Of a DNA stretch of 61,319 nt, positions 20,006-29,670 are shown in pieces. The stretch is taken from the NCBI GenBank assembly GCA_029260115.1, contig JAJDDW010000005.1:1-61319 (forward strand), given 5' to 3'. A program made the position numbers and the translations under genes. Below the pieces are notes generated by a model, which was not told where the DNA came from, did no database searches, and worked only from the letters and a program-made list of their open reading frames with translations. The DNA comes from Phycisphaerae bacterium. Its GTDB lineage: Bacteria; Planctomycetota; Phycisphaerae; UBA1845. Positions within the stretch are counted from its first letter, which is position 1; every line of letters starts with the position of its first letter.

Positions 20006-21703
20006 ATGTCATTATTATTAGAGATATTGGGTCGCGGTTTAATCAGCGAGCTTGCTGCAGTTTTCGATGAGGACCTGCAGGGTAGCGATGTTGCGCCGAT
20101 GACTCAAGAGGCTCTCTCTCCCGGCGAAAATATACATAACTCGTTACTGACACCGGACATGGACGATCCCACGGCATGGGCTGTTTCCCGTCTGCTGAGT
20201 GCGGATTATTCATTGGCCTTCGAATTATTTTCTAAAATCCTAGAACAACAACCTCACAACATCACTGCCCGGATCGGCTTGGCCTGCGCTTGCGATGAAA
20301 TCGGCATGCCAGGCGACGCGATCGAACTGTTGGAAGAAGTTGTCACAAGGCAAGACGATCACGCCATAGCTTGGTTTGGCCTGGGATTTTGCCACGAAAA
20401 AGCAGCACAGATTGAAAGAGCCATTGCCTGTTACGAAAGTGCCATCGACATCGCCCCTGAATTACGCAATGCCCACGAACGCCTAGCCGCGATTTATCTC
20501 AAACTCGACAACGTGGATATGGCTATCACCCACTACGAACACATTTGCTGGTGCGTACCTGCAGAAATTGAATCGGCTATTACGCTAGCGAATTTGTATA
20601 TACAAGCAGAGCGACACGAAGATGCCATAGAGAAGTTTGAGCATGTCCTTACGCTTGATCCCGACAATTGGGATGCCCAACAAGATTGCGTAAGCGCCTT
20701 AACCGATGCCGGCAGGCAACATGAAGCGATACAGATGCTCGAAGACTTGGTAGATCAATATCCCAACAGCGCTGCGCAATACATTCGATTGGGAGATCTG
20801 TATAAGTTGGTCGATCGTAGTGATGAATCGCTAAAGGCTTACGAACGCGCTTTAACTAATAATCCTGAATACCTAGAAGCGGCGATTAAAACCGGGCGGG
20901 GGCAGCTGCAAGCGGGTCGCTTTATCGAATCAGTTCGATCATATAGTCGAGCCGTTGACATTAACGATCGCTTCGTAACGGCCTATGTCGGTCTTGGCAT
21001 TGCGCAACAGGCCGTGGGCTTAACGCAAGAAGCATCTGCAAGTTTCGATTCGGCGGCAGAGATAGAGCCTAACAGCACCCTCTTATTCAGCGAAACGGCT
21101 AGATTGCAATTAGAATGTGTCGCGGCTCAGCAGATGAACGAATATATATCCCCAGAGAACATCGCTAAAGGAAGATTGGACGCGGCGGTGTCTCCGGTCG
21201 ACAACATGCTGGATCAGCAAATCGCCAAGATACAGCAAACGCTGCAACATCGCCCAAACTATGCAGACTTGCATTACCGATTAGCACAACTCTTGCAGCA
21301 TCGGGGTGATGTAAGAGCGGCTATCGAAGCTTATCGCCAAGCGGTTCAAATCAACCCCAACTATCTGAACGCGCTAACAAAACTGGGCATAGCGCTTCGC
21401 GAAATAGGTGAACTAGACGAGGCCATCGAAGTCTTCCAGCGGGCACTTGATCTTGAACCGCAAGCTGTGGACCTGCATTATCAACTGGGATTGATTTTTG
21501 CAGATCGCCAGCAATTTACTCAGTCTATCGATAGATTCGAACGAGCCGTCGAAGCTGACCCAGAAAATGAAGACTACATTGCGAATCTAGCCTTATCGCT
21601 ACAAGACATGGGCCTGATGGACCGGGCCACGGCCAGTTGGCAGACGGCTGCAGACCTCTATGAAGCTTCTCGTCCCTCAACCTCAATGAGACAACACCAA
21701 TAG
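20006..21703 (+). CDS. TPR-repeat protein, second of a pair
   Basis: 565 residues, almost all tetratricopeptide repeats, probably a dozen or more. Near-consensus units include AWFGLGFCHEKAAQIERAIA and YLNALTKLGIALREIGELDE. The first 45 residues (MSLLLEILGRGLISELAAVF) are not TPR and could be a docking segment. Short spacing to the previous gene indicates one operon, and the two proteins probably arose by duplication. A stem-loop at 21703-21731 follows the stop. Cytoplasmic, scaffold-like; the pathway is not evident. Confidence 0.8.
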   Translation: MSLLLEILGRGLISELAAVFDEDLQGSDVAPMTQEALSPGENIHNSLLTPDMDDPTAWAVSRLLSADYSLAFELFSKILEQQPHNITARIGLACACDEIGMPGDAIELLEEVVTRQDDHAIAWFGLGFCHEKAAQIERAIACYESAIDIAPELRNAHERLAAIYLKLDNVDMAITHYEHICWCVPAEIESAITLANLYIQAERHEDAIEKFEHVLTLDPDNWDAQQDCVSALTDAGRQHEAIQMLEDLVDQYPNSAAQYIRLGDLYKLVDRSDESLKAYERALTNNPEYLEAAIKTGRGQLQAGRFIESVRSYSRAVDINDRFVTAYVGLGIAQQAVGLTQEASASFDSAAEIEPNSTLLFSETARLQLECVAAQQMNEYISPENIAKGRLDAAVSPVDNMLDQQIAKIQQTLQHRPNYADLHYRLAQLLQHRGDVRAAIEAYRQAVQINPNYLNALTKLGIALREIGELDEAIEVFQRALDLEPQAVDLHYQLGLIFADRQQFTQSIDRFERAVEADPENEDYIANLALSLQDMGLMDRATASWQTAADLYEASRPSTSMRQHQ

Positions 21704-21731
21704 TCCTGCCTGAAAGTGCCAGGCAATGGAC
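21703..21731 (+). terminator. Stem-loop after the TPR operon
   Basis: GTCC-TGCCTG pairs with CAGGCA-GGAC around a seven-base loop, with a two-base bulge. It begins at the stop codon of the second TPR gene. There is no T-run after it, so it is a weak or factor-assisted terminator, or an mRNA 3' stabiliser. Confidence 0.4.
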
Positions 21732-21829
21732 GATATTGACATAAGAGACGAGAAAACGATAAGTTTACCATGCCGCCAATTAGACACAAATAGTAATTGC
21801 GCCAACATTCAAGCAAGCTCGAGAATCAA

Positions 21830-22906
21830 TTACTCGTCTAACATTTGCTTTACCACATCCTCAAGTTCAACACCATGATTGATGTCATACACCAGGCCAT
21901 CGCGATCCACTACGATAAAGCAAGGCACGGCATAAATATCCAAACTTTTTCCACTACCAATATTGATGATTTCTTGCTCGACACAGTTAGGCCAAGGTGT
22001 CATGTCACGTTTGAATACACGCTCCATTAGCTTGGGATCGTGGTCAATCGACACGCCAAGCATTCGTAAGCCTTTGTTGCTATTCTTTGTAAACATATAC
22101 ATCAAATCTGCCCAAATGTTTGTCGAATTAGCGTTATGGCCCGACCAGTAACCAATCACCAATACTTTACCCTTATAGTCGTCTTTGGTTGATATTTTTC
22201 GACCGTCACGCGCGGTATAGATGACATCAAATGGCTTACCAAGCAGTTGAGGACGAAGCACTTCCTCTTGAGCGCTAAGCGTATTTGCATCCTCAGGATA
22301 ATCTTTCACGAAACGCTGTAGGGTCTCCTTCGCCTCTTCAAGCTGCTCAGATAACACTAAGTTTCTAATCAGACTAGCATAAGCAACCGGACGCCTTGCA
22401 GACGTAGGAAAGTCGGCAATGTAAGCTCGATAGCGTTCCATCGCGCCGCTGACACGCTTTTTTCCGGGCATACCTTCCGCGCGAGCACCATACACAAAAG
22501 CTTGTATAGCATACCAACGATTCTCCATATCGAGTATCGGTTCTGGTTGACTTTTAGAAATCTTTGCCGTCAATTCGAGAAGCTGCTGCAACGACTGTGG
22601 CTTAAATCTTGCTAAATCAGCAAGTAAGCGGAGCTTTGTAACCAACACGTTTGTTCGGTCGCGGCTTTTTGGAAATCTTTGTAGTAATTCATCGATTGCA
22701 GCAATTGCTTGTTCATGTCGCGCGAAGTAATCGTCACTATCAGAGGTCGACGCCCCAGGCGCTGACAACTTCATTATATGCGCAATCAACTTCGATTCAG
22801 TCAGGCCTTCTGTTTGTGCCAATGCTAATGGAGCCAACGTACTCAACACCGCCAAGAAGACAATCAGTGGCAAAGCATTCAAATGTTTACGATCATATCC
22901 AAACAT
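21830..22906 (-). CDS. Secreted thioredoxin-fold protein lacking CxxC
   Basis: 358 residues with a signal peptide (VFLAVLSTLAPLALAQ), a helical TPR-like middle part (about 40-220) and a C-terminal TlpA/redoxin domain: KGKVLVIGYWSGHNANSTN, then LRMLGVSIDHDP and IYAVPCFIVVDRDG with the cis-proline loop. In active TlpA proteins the segment after the Trp reads WCxxC. Here it reads SGHNANS, so both redox cysteines are gone. Two other cysteines remain (PNC and VPC). It is probably a non-redox binding or chaperone-like relative. The ribosome-binding site AGGTAGGA precedes the start. It lies 128 bases from the next minus-strand gene. Confidence 0.75.
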   Translation of the reverse strand: MFGYDRKHLNALPLIVFLAVLSTLAPLALAQTEGLTESKLIAHIMKLSAPGASTSDSDDYFARHEQAIAAIDELLQRFPKSRDRTNVLVTKLRLLADLARFKPQSLQQLLELTAKISKSQPEPILDMENRWYAIQAFVYGARAEGMPGKKRVSGAMERYRAYIADFPTSARRPVAYASLIRNLVLSEQLEEAKETLQRFVKDYPEDANTLSAQEEVLRPQLLGKPFDVIYTARDGRKISTKDDYKGKVLVIGYWSGHNANSTNIWADLMYMFTKNSNKGLRMLGVSIDHDPKLMERVFKRDMTPWPNCVEQEIINIGSGKSLDIYAVPCFIVVDRDGLVYDINHGVELEDVVKQMLDE

Positions 22907-23034
22907 AATTTCCTACCTCACTTTCGAGCAAATAAAACAACTCCCATAGATTAGCAAAACAGGAAAAAGCTTCAACCACATAAATCGTCCCCCACGAGGT
23001 CAATTCGCAACTTAGCACCCGTGGTAACACCTTG

Positions 23035-24255
23035 TTACAGCGGCATGACAACCTTTTGACCGTCACAGCAATATTTCTCCAACGAGGACACCATCGGCCT
23101 GTTACCATCAAGGTCAACACTATGCAACGGCCAACGGCCACCATATCCAAACTTCAACGAGGTGGGCACAATGTCGCCCTGCAACAAACGACGACCATAG
23201 CATCCTTCCGCCCACTTCACATCGGGGCAGCAACGTAGAAAACTAAGGCCCGCAATCGACAACAGACTGGTTTCCCCCACCATACAACCTAATTGAATGC
23301 CAACACCCTCTCGCCGAGCAAACGCAGCCAGCCGCAGTGATGGCATCAGTCCACCACACTTACTAATACGTATATTGAAATGGTCAGCCACACCTAGCGA
23401 AATCAGCCGCTTCGCATCATCCATATCAACTAAAGACTCATCATGTACAATCGGCAGTGCACCGCTGCCCCTAAATGGTAGAAGTAGAGATTCTTGACCA
23501 CGCGCTACTGGCTGCTCTACGGCTTCGATAGGATATTTCCCCAGCCAAGCCATCGCTTCGCCAATTTCTGCCTCGCCCCACTGACTATTCGCGTCAACGC
23601 GCAAACGAACACGCCCACTTGCAAGCGGTCCACGCAGATAGGCAACAACCTTCTCCATTCGAAGATGGTCATCAGGAAATCCCACTTTTAGCTTGTAACA
23701 CCGTAAGCCTCCCCAATACATTTTGCGTAATTGTTTTCTAAGTCGTTCAAGGCTCGCCGTGGCCAATACGCCGCTAAATCGTGCGCAACCCACGCTACCA
23801 GGCGAACCAAAGCCCGGCATCCCCATCCATTGCGTTACATCTTCTACACCACGATTGAAACATTGCATCGTTGCATCAAGCAAGGCCATTTCCACTGCCC
23901 CGCGCGCACTGAATATCCTCCGACCTTGGCTATCGTGAAACGCAAGACCGTCAATAAAAGCAAGCGCCTCGGGAAAACTCGTGGGATGAAAGTCCAGCAA
24001 CGTCGGCGTGAACACCTGTTCGATAGCTTCGACCACGCTGTCAGCCGTCTCGCCAGTCACATAAGGCCGGGCGACAGATTCGCCATAGCCGAGTACGCCG
24101 TTTTGAAACTCTATACAAACAACAACGGGGTCCGCATAAGCCCGCTGAGCCGCAGCGTGTTCTACTCGACTTCGCAGAGGAATTCGAAGCGGATAGGTAG
24201 TCACACGTTGTATAACAGCTCGCTTCACCTGCTCGTCCAGTAGAACATGCGCCAC
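23035..24255 (-). CDS. Enolase-superfamily epimerase/cycloisomerase (MLE subgroup)
   Basis: 406 residues with both domains of the enolase superfamily. Active-site residues of the muconate-lactonising/dipeptide-epimerase subgroup are visible: KLK (188-190), Asp221 (VDANSQW), Glu247 (EAVEQP), Asp272 in HDES, and Lys299 (NIRISKCGG), with a later GCMVGETSLLS. The enzyme abstracts a proton next to a carboxylate using two opposed lysines. Possible substrates are L-Ala-D/L-Glu type dipeptides, muconate or an o-succinylbenzoate-like acid. The genome context does not decide. The start at 24255 is followed by the family's usual first strand (VIQRVTTYPLRIPL). Confidence 0.8.
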   Translation of the reverse strand: MAHVLLDEQVKRAVIQRVTTYPLRIPLRSRVEHAAAQRAYADPVVVCIEFQNGVLGYGESVARPYVTGETADSVVEAIEQVFTPTLLDFHPTSFPEALAFIDGLAFHDSQGRRIFSARGAVEMALLDATMQCFNRGVEDVTQWMGMPGFGSPGSVGCARFSGVLATASLERLRKQLRKMYWGGLRCYKLKVGFPDDHLRMEKVVAYLRGPLASGRVRLRVDANSQWGEAEIGEAMAWLGKYPIEAVEQPVARGQESLLLPFRGSGALPIVHDESLVDMDDAKRLISLGVADHFNIRISKCGGLMPSLRLAAFARREGVGIQLGCMVGETSLLSIAGLSFLRCCPDVKWAEGCYGRRLLQGDIVPTSLKFGYGGRWPLHSVDLDGNRPMVSSLEKYCCDGQKVVMPL

Positions 24256-24337
24256 TTCTTGAACACTAACGAACCATCATCATGGCCAATGTCGTTGTAC
24301 GAGCGATTCGATTGGTAGATCACGCTTACAAATCGGG

Positions 24338-24844
24338 CTACTCTGACGTTGAGGGTACGTTTAGGGTCGTAGGTGTGGCCGCTTGCCCGTGCATCCTCAC
24401 CTGCGCCAGAACCCCAGACATCAAGACTATCGTCGCCCCTAGAATCAGCAATAATGATAGCCATTTTTTAGATTTTTCTCGCATGCCTGCGAAAGCTGGA
24501 GACTTACCAGCCAGTCCGCTGGCAATGAAAAACACGGCCAGTGCAGCGAAGAATTTAATGCCGAATATGGCATGATAAGGCATCGGCTTAACTTTGGGCG
24601 GCATGGCGAGTAAGGCGAAATTGATTCCGCCAGTGAGCAGCAATAGCCCCACACAACCAAACACAAACTTAGCCCACCGAGAGCGCACGGCTTCGCGCAA
24701 TCGATTATGATCCTCTGGTGAAAGCACAGACGAAGCAGCCGGCGTCAACACTAGCCTGAGAAACGCCGCTCCACCAATCGCAACAATTACCGCGCCGATG
24801 TGTAACCATCGTGACACTACTACAACGACATCCATTTCGCTCAT
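24338..24844 (-). CDS. Four-helix integral membrane protein, CopD-like
   Basis: 168 residues with four hydrophobic helices. A conserved-looking histidine lies in the first (SRWLHIGAVIVAIGGAAFLRL), and a further MPYHAIFGIKFFAALAVFF segment is seen in the third. The size, the helix pattern and the His at the start of helix 1 recall the CopD-like and DUF-type small membrane families. I do not recognise a specific subfamily. It lies in a run of minus-strand genes, 82 bases upstream of the epimerase. Confidence 0.6.
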   Translation of the reverse strand: MSEMDVVVVVSRWLHIGAVIVAIGGAAFLRLVLTPAASSVLSPEDHNRLREAVRSRWAKFVFGCVGLLLLTGGINFALLAMPPKVKPMPYHAIFGIKFFAALAVFFIASGLAGKSPAFAGMREKSKKWLSLLLILGATIVLMSGVLAQVRMHGQAATPTTLNVPSTSE

Positions 24845-25004
24845 AAAAAGTCACTCGCTTAAAGTTTGATGCATTTCTAAAATTATTAGAACCAGCTCTA
24901 TTGTTGTGTGGCGATCAAAACTCGGTTTTCCCGGAAGATCGTTGCAACAATGCGACACACATTACCGTAGAATGCAATAATAGAGGCGCCTTGCGCCAAC
25001 CAGT

Positions 25005-25478
25005 CTATGGTTCTAGCAGGTCGGGCTGAGTAAGCACCTCAAAATTTCTACTTCGCAGCACTTCCACAGCCTGCTCAAGCGTGTCCGGTAAAACGACAAT
25101 AGCCGCATTGCCGAATGGTCTGACCAGCAGCGCGTATGTGTAGTGAATGCTAATTTCCGCTCCCAGCAACGCCGCCCAAATCTCCAGCAGCCCGCGTTTG
25201 CCATGAGGCACGCTAACCGCGAGAAGTTCAGTCTCACTTACTTGAAATCCGGAATCACGCATCACGTCATAAGCCCTATCTGGCTCGTCGACGACCATAC
25301 GACAAATCGCACAATCGACAGAATACACCACCGACACAGCTAAGATGCGTACATCCGTCTGGTCGAACAGCTTGGTGAGACGAAAAATCTGACCGACTCG
25401 GTTCTCGATAAACACCGATTGCTGTCGAACGGTTGGTATGTCGTGGGATGAAGCGGTTTCTAATGGTTCCAACATCAT
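25005..25478 (-). CDS. Tandem ACT-like regulatory protein
   Basis: 157 residues. The segment VFIENRVGQIFRLTKLFDQTDVRILAVSV is a classic ACT-domain start (ligand-binding strand, helix, strand), and KRGLLEIWAALLGAEISIHYTYALLV begins a second copy. Stand-alone ACT pairs bind amino acids or similar small molecules and act as allosteric subunits or sensors. No enzyme domain is attached. The gene is divergent from dnaK. The ligand and partner are unknown. Confidence 0.7.
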   Translation of the reverse strand: MMLEPLETASSHDIPTVRQQSVFIENRVGQIFRLTKLFDQTDVRILAVSVVYSVDCAICRMVVDEPDRAYDVMRDSGFQVSETELLAVSVPHGKRGLLEIWAALLGAEISIHYTYALLVRPFGNAAIVVLPDTLEQAVEVLRSRNFEVLTQPDLLEP

Positions 25479-25535
25479 GCCTCATAGTGTAGCCAGTCTC
25501 GCTTCTACTGAAAGCCTTTTCTTGCGTTTATGATC

Positions 25536-25578
25536 GCCAAGGTGCCATTTTCGCAGGTAAACCGCCTGTCACCTTGGC
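25536..25578. promoter_or_regulatory. Long inverted repeat between the ACT gene and dnaK
   Basis: GCCAAGGTG (25536-25544) and CACCTTGGC (25570-25578) are perfect inverse copies, with a smaller inner pair CAGG/CCTG. It could form a cruciform or RNA hairpin, or be a protein site for the divergent pair. It has no T-run on either strand. Confidence 0.45.
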
Positions 25579-25673
25579 AGTTGGCAGTGCAGTTTAGCAT
25601 TATCCCGATAAGGCAAATATTCATAACTCCTTACAATACAATAGCTTAGGTATTTTATTATTTGGTGTCGATG

Positions 25674-25689
25674 TGGCACGGAGCCTGCA
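25674..25689 (+). promoter_or_regulatory. Sigma-54-like (-24/-12) promoter before dnaK
   Basis: TGGCACG (25674-25680), four bases, then CTGCA (25685-25689). This matches the sigma-54 consensus TGGCACG-N4-TTGCA at every position but one, with the required ten bases between the GG and GC pairs. It lies about 65 bases before the dnaK start. No enhancer-binding-protein gene is in the window. Confidence 0.45.
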
Positions 25690-25752
25690 ATTACTCTCAG
25701 TAGAGCAAAACGCGCAGTTAGCTTGCGCGAGTCTATGCAAGGAGAAAACGTT

Positions 25753-27675
25753 ATGTCAAAAGTCATTGGAATTGACCTCGGAACCACAAATTCAGTCGTA
25801 GCCGTCACGGAAGGCGACACGACTAAGGTGCTCACCAACGCCCAAGGGGCAAGACTGACACCCTCTGTGGTCGCGATTACGGATAAAGGGGAGCGACTGG
25901 TTGGCCAAGTTGCTCGTCATCAGCAGGTGACCAACCCTGAAAATACCGTGCATTCGATCAAACGATTCATGGGCCGACGTCACGATGAAGTGGGTGAGGA
26001 AGAAAAAACAGTCCCCTACAAAATTGTTGGGGGGGCGCAGGAACTGGTTAAGGTTGAAATTCGTGGCAAGATGTACACGCCGCCAGAAATCAGCGCGATG
26101 GTCCTGCAAGACCTCAAGAAAACGGCTGAGGATTATCTGGGCGAGACCGTCACGCGGGCCGTGATTACTGTGCCAGCTTATTTCAACGACGCCCAACGTA
26201 AGGCTACAAAGGATGCTGGTGAGATTGCTGGCCTTACAGTCGAAAGAATCATTAACGAGCCAACCGCCGCAGCCCTTGCCTATGGATTGGAGAAGAACAA
26301 AGAACAAACCATTGCGGTATTTGACCTTGGTGGCGGTACATTCGATATTTCCATTCTCGAAATCGATCCTGAAATCGGCACGTTTGAAGTCAAAAGCAGT
26401 AGTGGCGATGGGCATCTCGGTGGCGACGATTATGACGCAGAGTTAATCAACTTCCTAGCTAACGAATTCAAAAAGCAGGAAGGCATTGATCTGCGCGAAG
26501 ACCCCATGGCTCTTCAACGGCTTAATGAAGCAGCCGAAAAGGCTAAGTGCGAGCTATCCACCGTCCTGGAGACTACGATCAACTTACCCTATATCACGGC
26601 GACCAACAGCGGGCCTAAGCACCTACAGATTACAATGAAGCGTAGTCAATTTGAGCAGCTTACCAAGTCGCTTACTGATCGCTGCCGTAAGCCGGTCATG
26701 GACGCACTTCAAGGCGCAAAGATGACAGCTAAGGATATTGACGATGTCGTACTCGTCGGCGGTTCTTCGCGTATGCCTGCGGTTCAATCACTATGCAAAG
26801 AGATTTTCGGTAGAGAGCCAAATAAAGGCGTTAATCCTGACGAGGTTGTGGCTATCGGCGCGGCGGTTCAAGGTTCCGTCCTTGCGGGCGAACGTGATGA
26901 CATTGTCCTATTAGATGTCACACCGTTGACACTTGGCGTCGAAACGATGGGTAGTGTCATGACGCCGCTCATTGAAGCCAATACAACCATCCCCACTTCC
27001 AAAGCGGAAGTGTTTTCCACGGCTGCGGATAACCAGACAGAAGTCACGATCCACGTGTTGCAGGGTAACCGCCCCATGGCTAGTGATAACAGAACGCTAG
27101 GCCGATTCAATCTTACGGGAATCGCGTCCGCACCGCGTGGCGTTCCGCAAGTTGAGGTTAATTTCGATATTGACCGCAACGGTATCATCAGCGTTTCAGC
27201 CAAGGATAAAGCCACTGGCAAGGAGCAGTCGATTCGCATCGAAGGTGGCGGCGGACTATCCGACGCTGAAATCGAAAAGATGAAAAAGGAAGCCGAATTG
27301 CACGCCGCAGACGATCTCCAAAAAGCAGAGTCTGTGAAAATGCGTAACGAGGCTGACCAGTCTGCATATCAAATTGAGCAGCAGCTCAAAGAGCATGGCG
27401 AAAAGATTCCCGGGGACGAGCGTGGCAAGGTCGAAGCCTCGATCAACAATCTCCGTGAAGCCCTAAAAGGTGACGACGTCGAAGCTATCAAGAAGGCGCA
27501 GGAGACGCTAATGCAGGATGCCCAAACCATAGGGAAGATTATCTATGAAGAAGCAGCTAAGCAGCAGCAAGGCGCCCCAGCGACAGATGGCGCTGCACCT
27601 GGCACGGAGACAACGGATGACGCAGCGGATGACAATGTTATCGATGCGGAATTCGAAGTAAAAGACGCCAAATAA
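25753..27675 (+). CDS. dnaK: Chaperone DnaK (Hsp70)
   Basis: ATP-driven protein-folding chaperone working with DnaJ and GrpE. 640 residues from the ATG at 25753 ([18 protein letters not shown]), which has GGAG at 25741-25744; an upstream in-frame ATG at 25723 would add ten residues. Seen: phosphate loops IDLGTTNS and [54 protein letters not shown], the linker [11 protein letters not shown], and the C-terminal helical lid with the acidic tail ending [12 protein letters not shown]. No dnaJ or grpE is adjacent. No CIRCE element is found upstream; a sigma-54-like promoter is. A strong terminator follows. Confidence 0.97.
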   Translation: MSKVIGIDLGTTNSVVAVTEGDTTKVLTNAQGARLTPSVVAITDKGERLVGQVARHQQVTNPENTVHSIKRFMGRRHDEVGEEEKTVPYKIVGGAQELVKVEIRGKMYTPPEISAMVLQDLKKTAEDYLGETVTRAVITVPAYFNDAQRKATKDAGEIAGLTVERIINEPTAAALAYGLEKNKEQTIAVFDLGGGTFDISILEIDPEIGTFEVKSSSGDGHLGGDDYDAELINFLANEFKKQEGIDLREDPMALQRLNEAAEKAKCELSTVLETTINLPYITATNSGPKHLQITMKRSQFEQLTKSLTDRCRKPVMDALQGAKMTAKDIDDVVLVGGSSRMPAVQSLCKEIFGREPNKGVNPDEVVAIGAAVQGSVLAGERDDIVLLDVTPLTLGVETMGSVMTPLIEANTTIPTSKAEVFSTAADNQTEVTIHVLQGNRPMASDNRTLGRFNLTGIASAPRGVPQVEVNFDIDRNGIISVSAKDKATGKEQSIRIEGGGGLSDAEIEKMKKEAELHAADDLQKAESVKMRNEADQSAYQIEQQLKEHGEKIPGDERGKVEASINNLREALKGDDVEAIKKAQETLMQDAQTIGKIIYEEAAKQQQGAPATDGAAPGTETTDDAADDNVIDAEFEVKDAK

Positions 27676-27736
27676 CGCGCTTTTTGAAATAATATCAAGC
27701 GCCTGGCGATAGCACCATGCGCGATTAAACACTACC

Positions 27737-27774
27737 AAGGCCCACCGGTCGATTCACTCCGGTGGGCCTTTTTT
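27737..27774 (+). terminator. Rho-independent terminator after dnaK
   Basis: A perfect 12-base stem, AAGGCCCACCGG paired with CCGGTGGGCCTT (27737-27748 and 27759-27770), encloses a ten-base loop and is followed by a T-run. It is the clearest intrinsic terminator in the window. Confidence 0.9.
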
Positions 27775-27921
27775 CGTACGCCGCCTGGTTCGGGCCTCCG
27801 GTACAAATTCTCCCAATAATAGATGTTAAGCTAGTGCGAACAGGGTCCGAAAAGCTATTGGTGAATGCACCGGTGCGCGCGGAATACGCGCGTATCTGCA
27901 CAGTCAGGGTCTCGATTTACT

Positions 27922-29601
27922 ATGGTAAATAATAATGACAATACCAACTTCCCGACTAAGCAAGTTCCCAAAAAGGACATCTTGCCAATTGGTTCATTGA
28001 CTGCTCACGGACCATCCGCTTCGCTAAAGCTAGTTTTACTTATAGTCGCAGCCGCCAGTATGACGATGCAAGCGGCCTTGTTTTTTGCGTCTGACTTAAT
28101 TGTCACTCCCGATTCAGCCGGCTACATTTCATTGGCCCATGGGCTGGTAGAAAATGTAGACTTTCGCCAAGATTATTTTCAGTTCCGCACACCGGCTTAC
28201 CCCATGTTTTTAGCTGTTATTTTCAAGATTTTTGGTAAAACGAGCGTCATCGTGTTGCCCTTGCTACAGCATGTCATGGTAGTAAGCAGCGTGCTCTTGA
28301 CATGCTTAACGGCCTATGAACTCAAACCATCGAGGAGTTTCGCACTCATCGCCGGACTCATCTCAGCCGGCGGATTTCATGGGGGCGCATATGCTAACGC
28401 CGTCCTCACTGAAACGCCCTATGCACTGACAGTCATAATTTGCGTTTATTATAACGTTCGATATCTCGGTCGAGGCGAACGTAAGTCTATCATCATTGCC
28501 TCCTGCGCCGCAGGCATAGCGACCATGATTCGTCCGGTTGGGCAAGGAATGATCGTCGTTTGCATCGTAGTTGTATTCTTACGATACCTATTCGGGGCAA
28601 CATCGAGCCACTCGAAATGCATCTCGCCTCCAAAAAATGCTGTGCCATCTCGGTCACTCCTCCAAAGACCAGCATTTGAAATGGCCATGGCCCTTCTGCC
28701 CGCCCTCTTAATCGTTGGTCCGTGGCTGGGCTATAAGGCATCGCTATACGGACGATTCGATTTGTCTTACGCCGGAAACATGGCATTTTATCAGCGTGCG
28801 GTGGTCCATGAAGGCGTAGACCCGTCCGGCTTTCCAGCCTTTGCCCCCATCGGCCGAGCTATCCAACAAGCACAGGATTCAGGATACATCGATAAGAACC
28901 TACCTCACCAAGATTTTTATACCGCAGTGAGTGCATACCAATATGCATACAAAACTCCGCTAAGCGATGCCGCGTATGCAGTAGGCGAAGTTGGCCAGCA
29001 AATGATGCTCGCCTCGCAAGTCAAGGCGATTTCGCGAACGCCCAAGCACGCTTATCGCACATTCTTCATGCCTGACAAGTTATACCGTTTTCTTCCAGAT
29101 GGTACGCCAGGTGAAAACGGGAAATTGGCTAAAAATACTGTCTTATTTTCAAGTGATTCCTACGCAGGCTTGGTGACGCAGAATGTGGGCTACGATACTA
29201 TGCAAACATATTTACCCTTGCAACAATCAGCAAACGTGCTCACACGGCCTTGGGCTTCATTTTGTCAATGGTATCGAGCTAGAATAGAGCTAGGCAAACC
29301 TATACTGGGGCTGCTGGACACGCCATACGAAGAGTGGATGGCTTTGACTCTAATTGGCTGTGTCGTCGCGCTAATCCATCGTGATCGCAAGCTTTACTTG
29401 GCACTAGGTTTTATCATCGCGTATCACACAGTGATCACTTCGTTTTATGGCGGCGCTCTGCCTCGGTATATAGTGCCAATCACAGCAGTGCTTAGTATTT
29501 TTTCCGCCCTACCTCTTAGCTTGGTTTATGATTTTTGCACCATTCGAATGCGCAATCAAAGCTATACAACTAGCCGAAAAATTAGCGCAATTCCTGCGTA
29601 G
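27922..29601 (+). CDS. Polytopic GT-C-like glycosyltransferase family membrane protein
   Basis: 559 residues with about ten hydrophobic helices. The loop after helix 1 reads TPDSAGYISLAHGL and FRTPAYPMFLAVIFKIFG, which fits the GT-C fold (PMT/ArnT-like), where an acidic residue in this loop is catalytic. Such enzymes move a sugar from a lipid carrier onto lipids or proteins outside the membrane. The start at 27922 (MVNNNDN) was chosen because it gives a hydrophilic N-terminus; a start at 27865 would add 19 residues. The neighbours are two methyltransferases and a polysaccharide deacetylase, which suggests surface-glycan work. The exact sugar is unknown. Confidence 0.65.
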   Translation: MVNNNDNTNFPTKQVPKKDILPIGSLTAHGPSASLKLVLLIVAAASMTMQAALFFASDLIVTPDSAGYISLAHGLVENVDFRQDYFQFRTPAYPMFLAVIFKIFGKTSVIVLPLLQHVMVVSSVLLTCLTAYELKPSRSFALIAGLISAGGFHGGAYANAVLTETPYALTVIICVYYNVRYLGRGERKSIIIASCAAGIATMIRPVGQGMIVVCIVVVFLRYLFGATSSHSKCISPPKNAVPSRSLLQRPAFEMAMALLPALLIVGPWLGYKASLYGRFDLSYAGNMAFYQRAVVHEGVDPSGFPAFAPIGRAIQQAQDSGYIDKNLPHQDFYTAVSAYQYAYKTPLSDAAYAVGEVGQQMMLASQVKAISRTPKHAYRTFFMPDKLYRFLPDGTPGENGKLAKNTVLFSSDSYAGLVTQNVGYDTMQTYLPLQQSANVLTRPWASFCQWYRARIELGKPILGLLDTPYEEWMALTLIGCVVALIHRDRKLYLALGFIIAYHTVITSFYGGALPRYIVPITAVLSIFSALPLSLVYDFCTIRMRNQSYTTSRKISAIPA

Positions 29602-29670
29602 TCGGGAATCACTCCTACGCTAAGATATGAAAAGGCTGGCCAATAGAATAGTCAGCGTGCCGGGCGTCCG

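Noticed and set aside
25600-25752. CIRCE heat-shock element before dnaK
   Set aside because: Searched for TTAGCACTC-N9-GAGTGCTAA by eye; only short unrelated pieces found.
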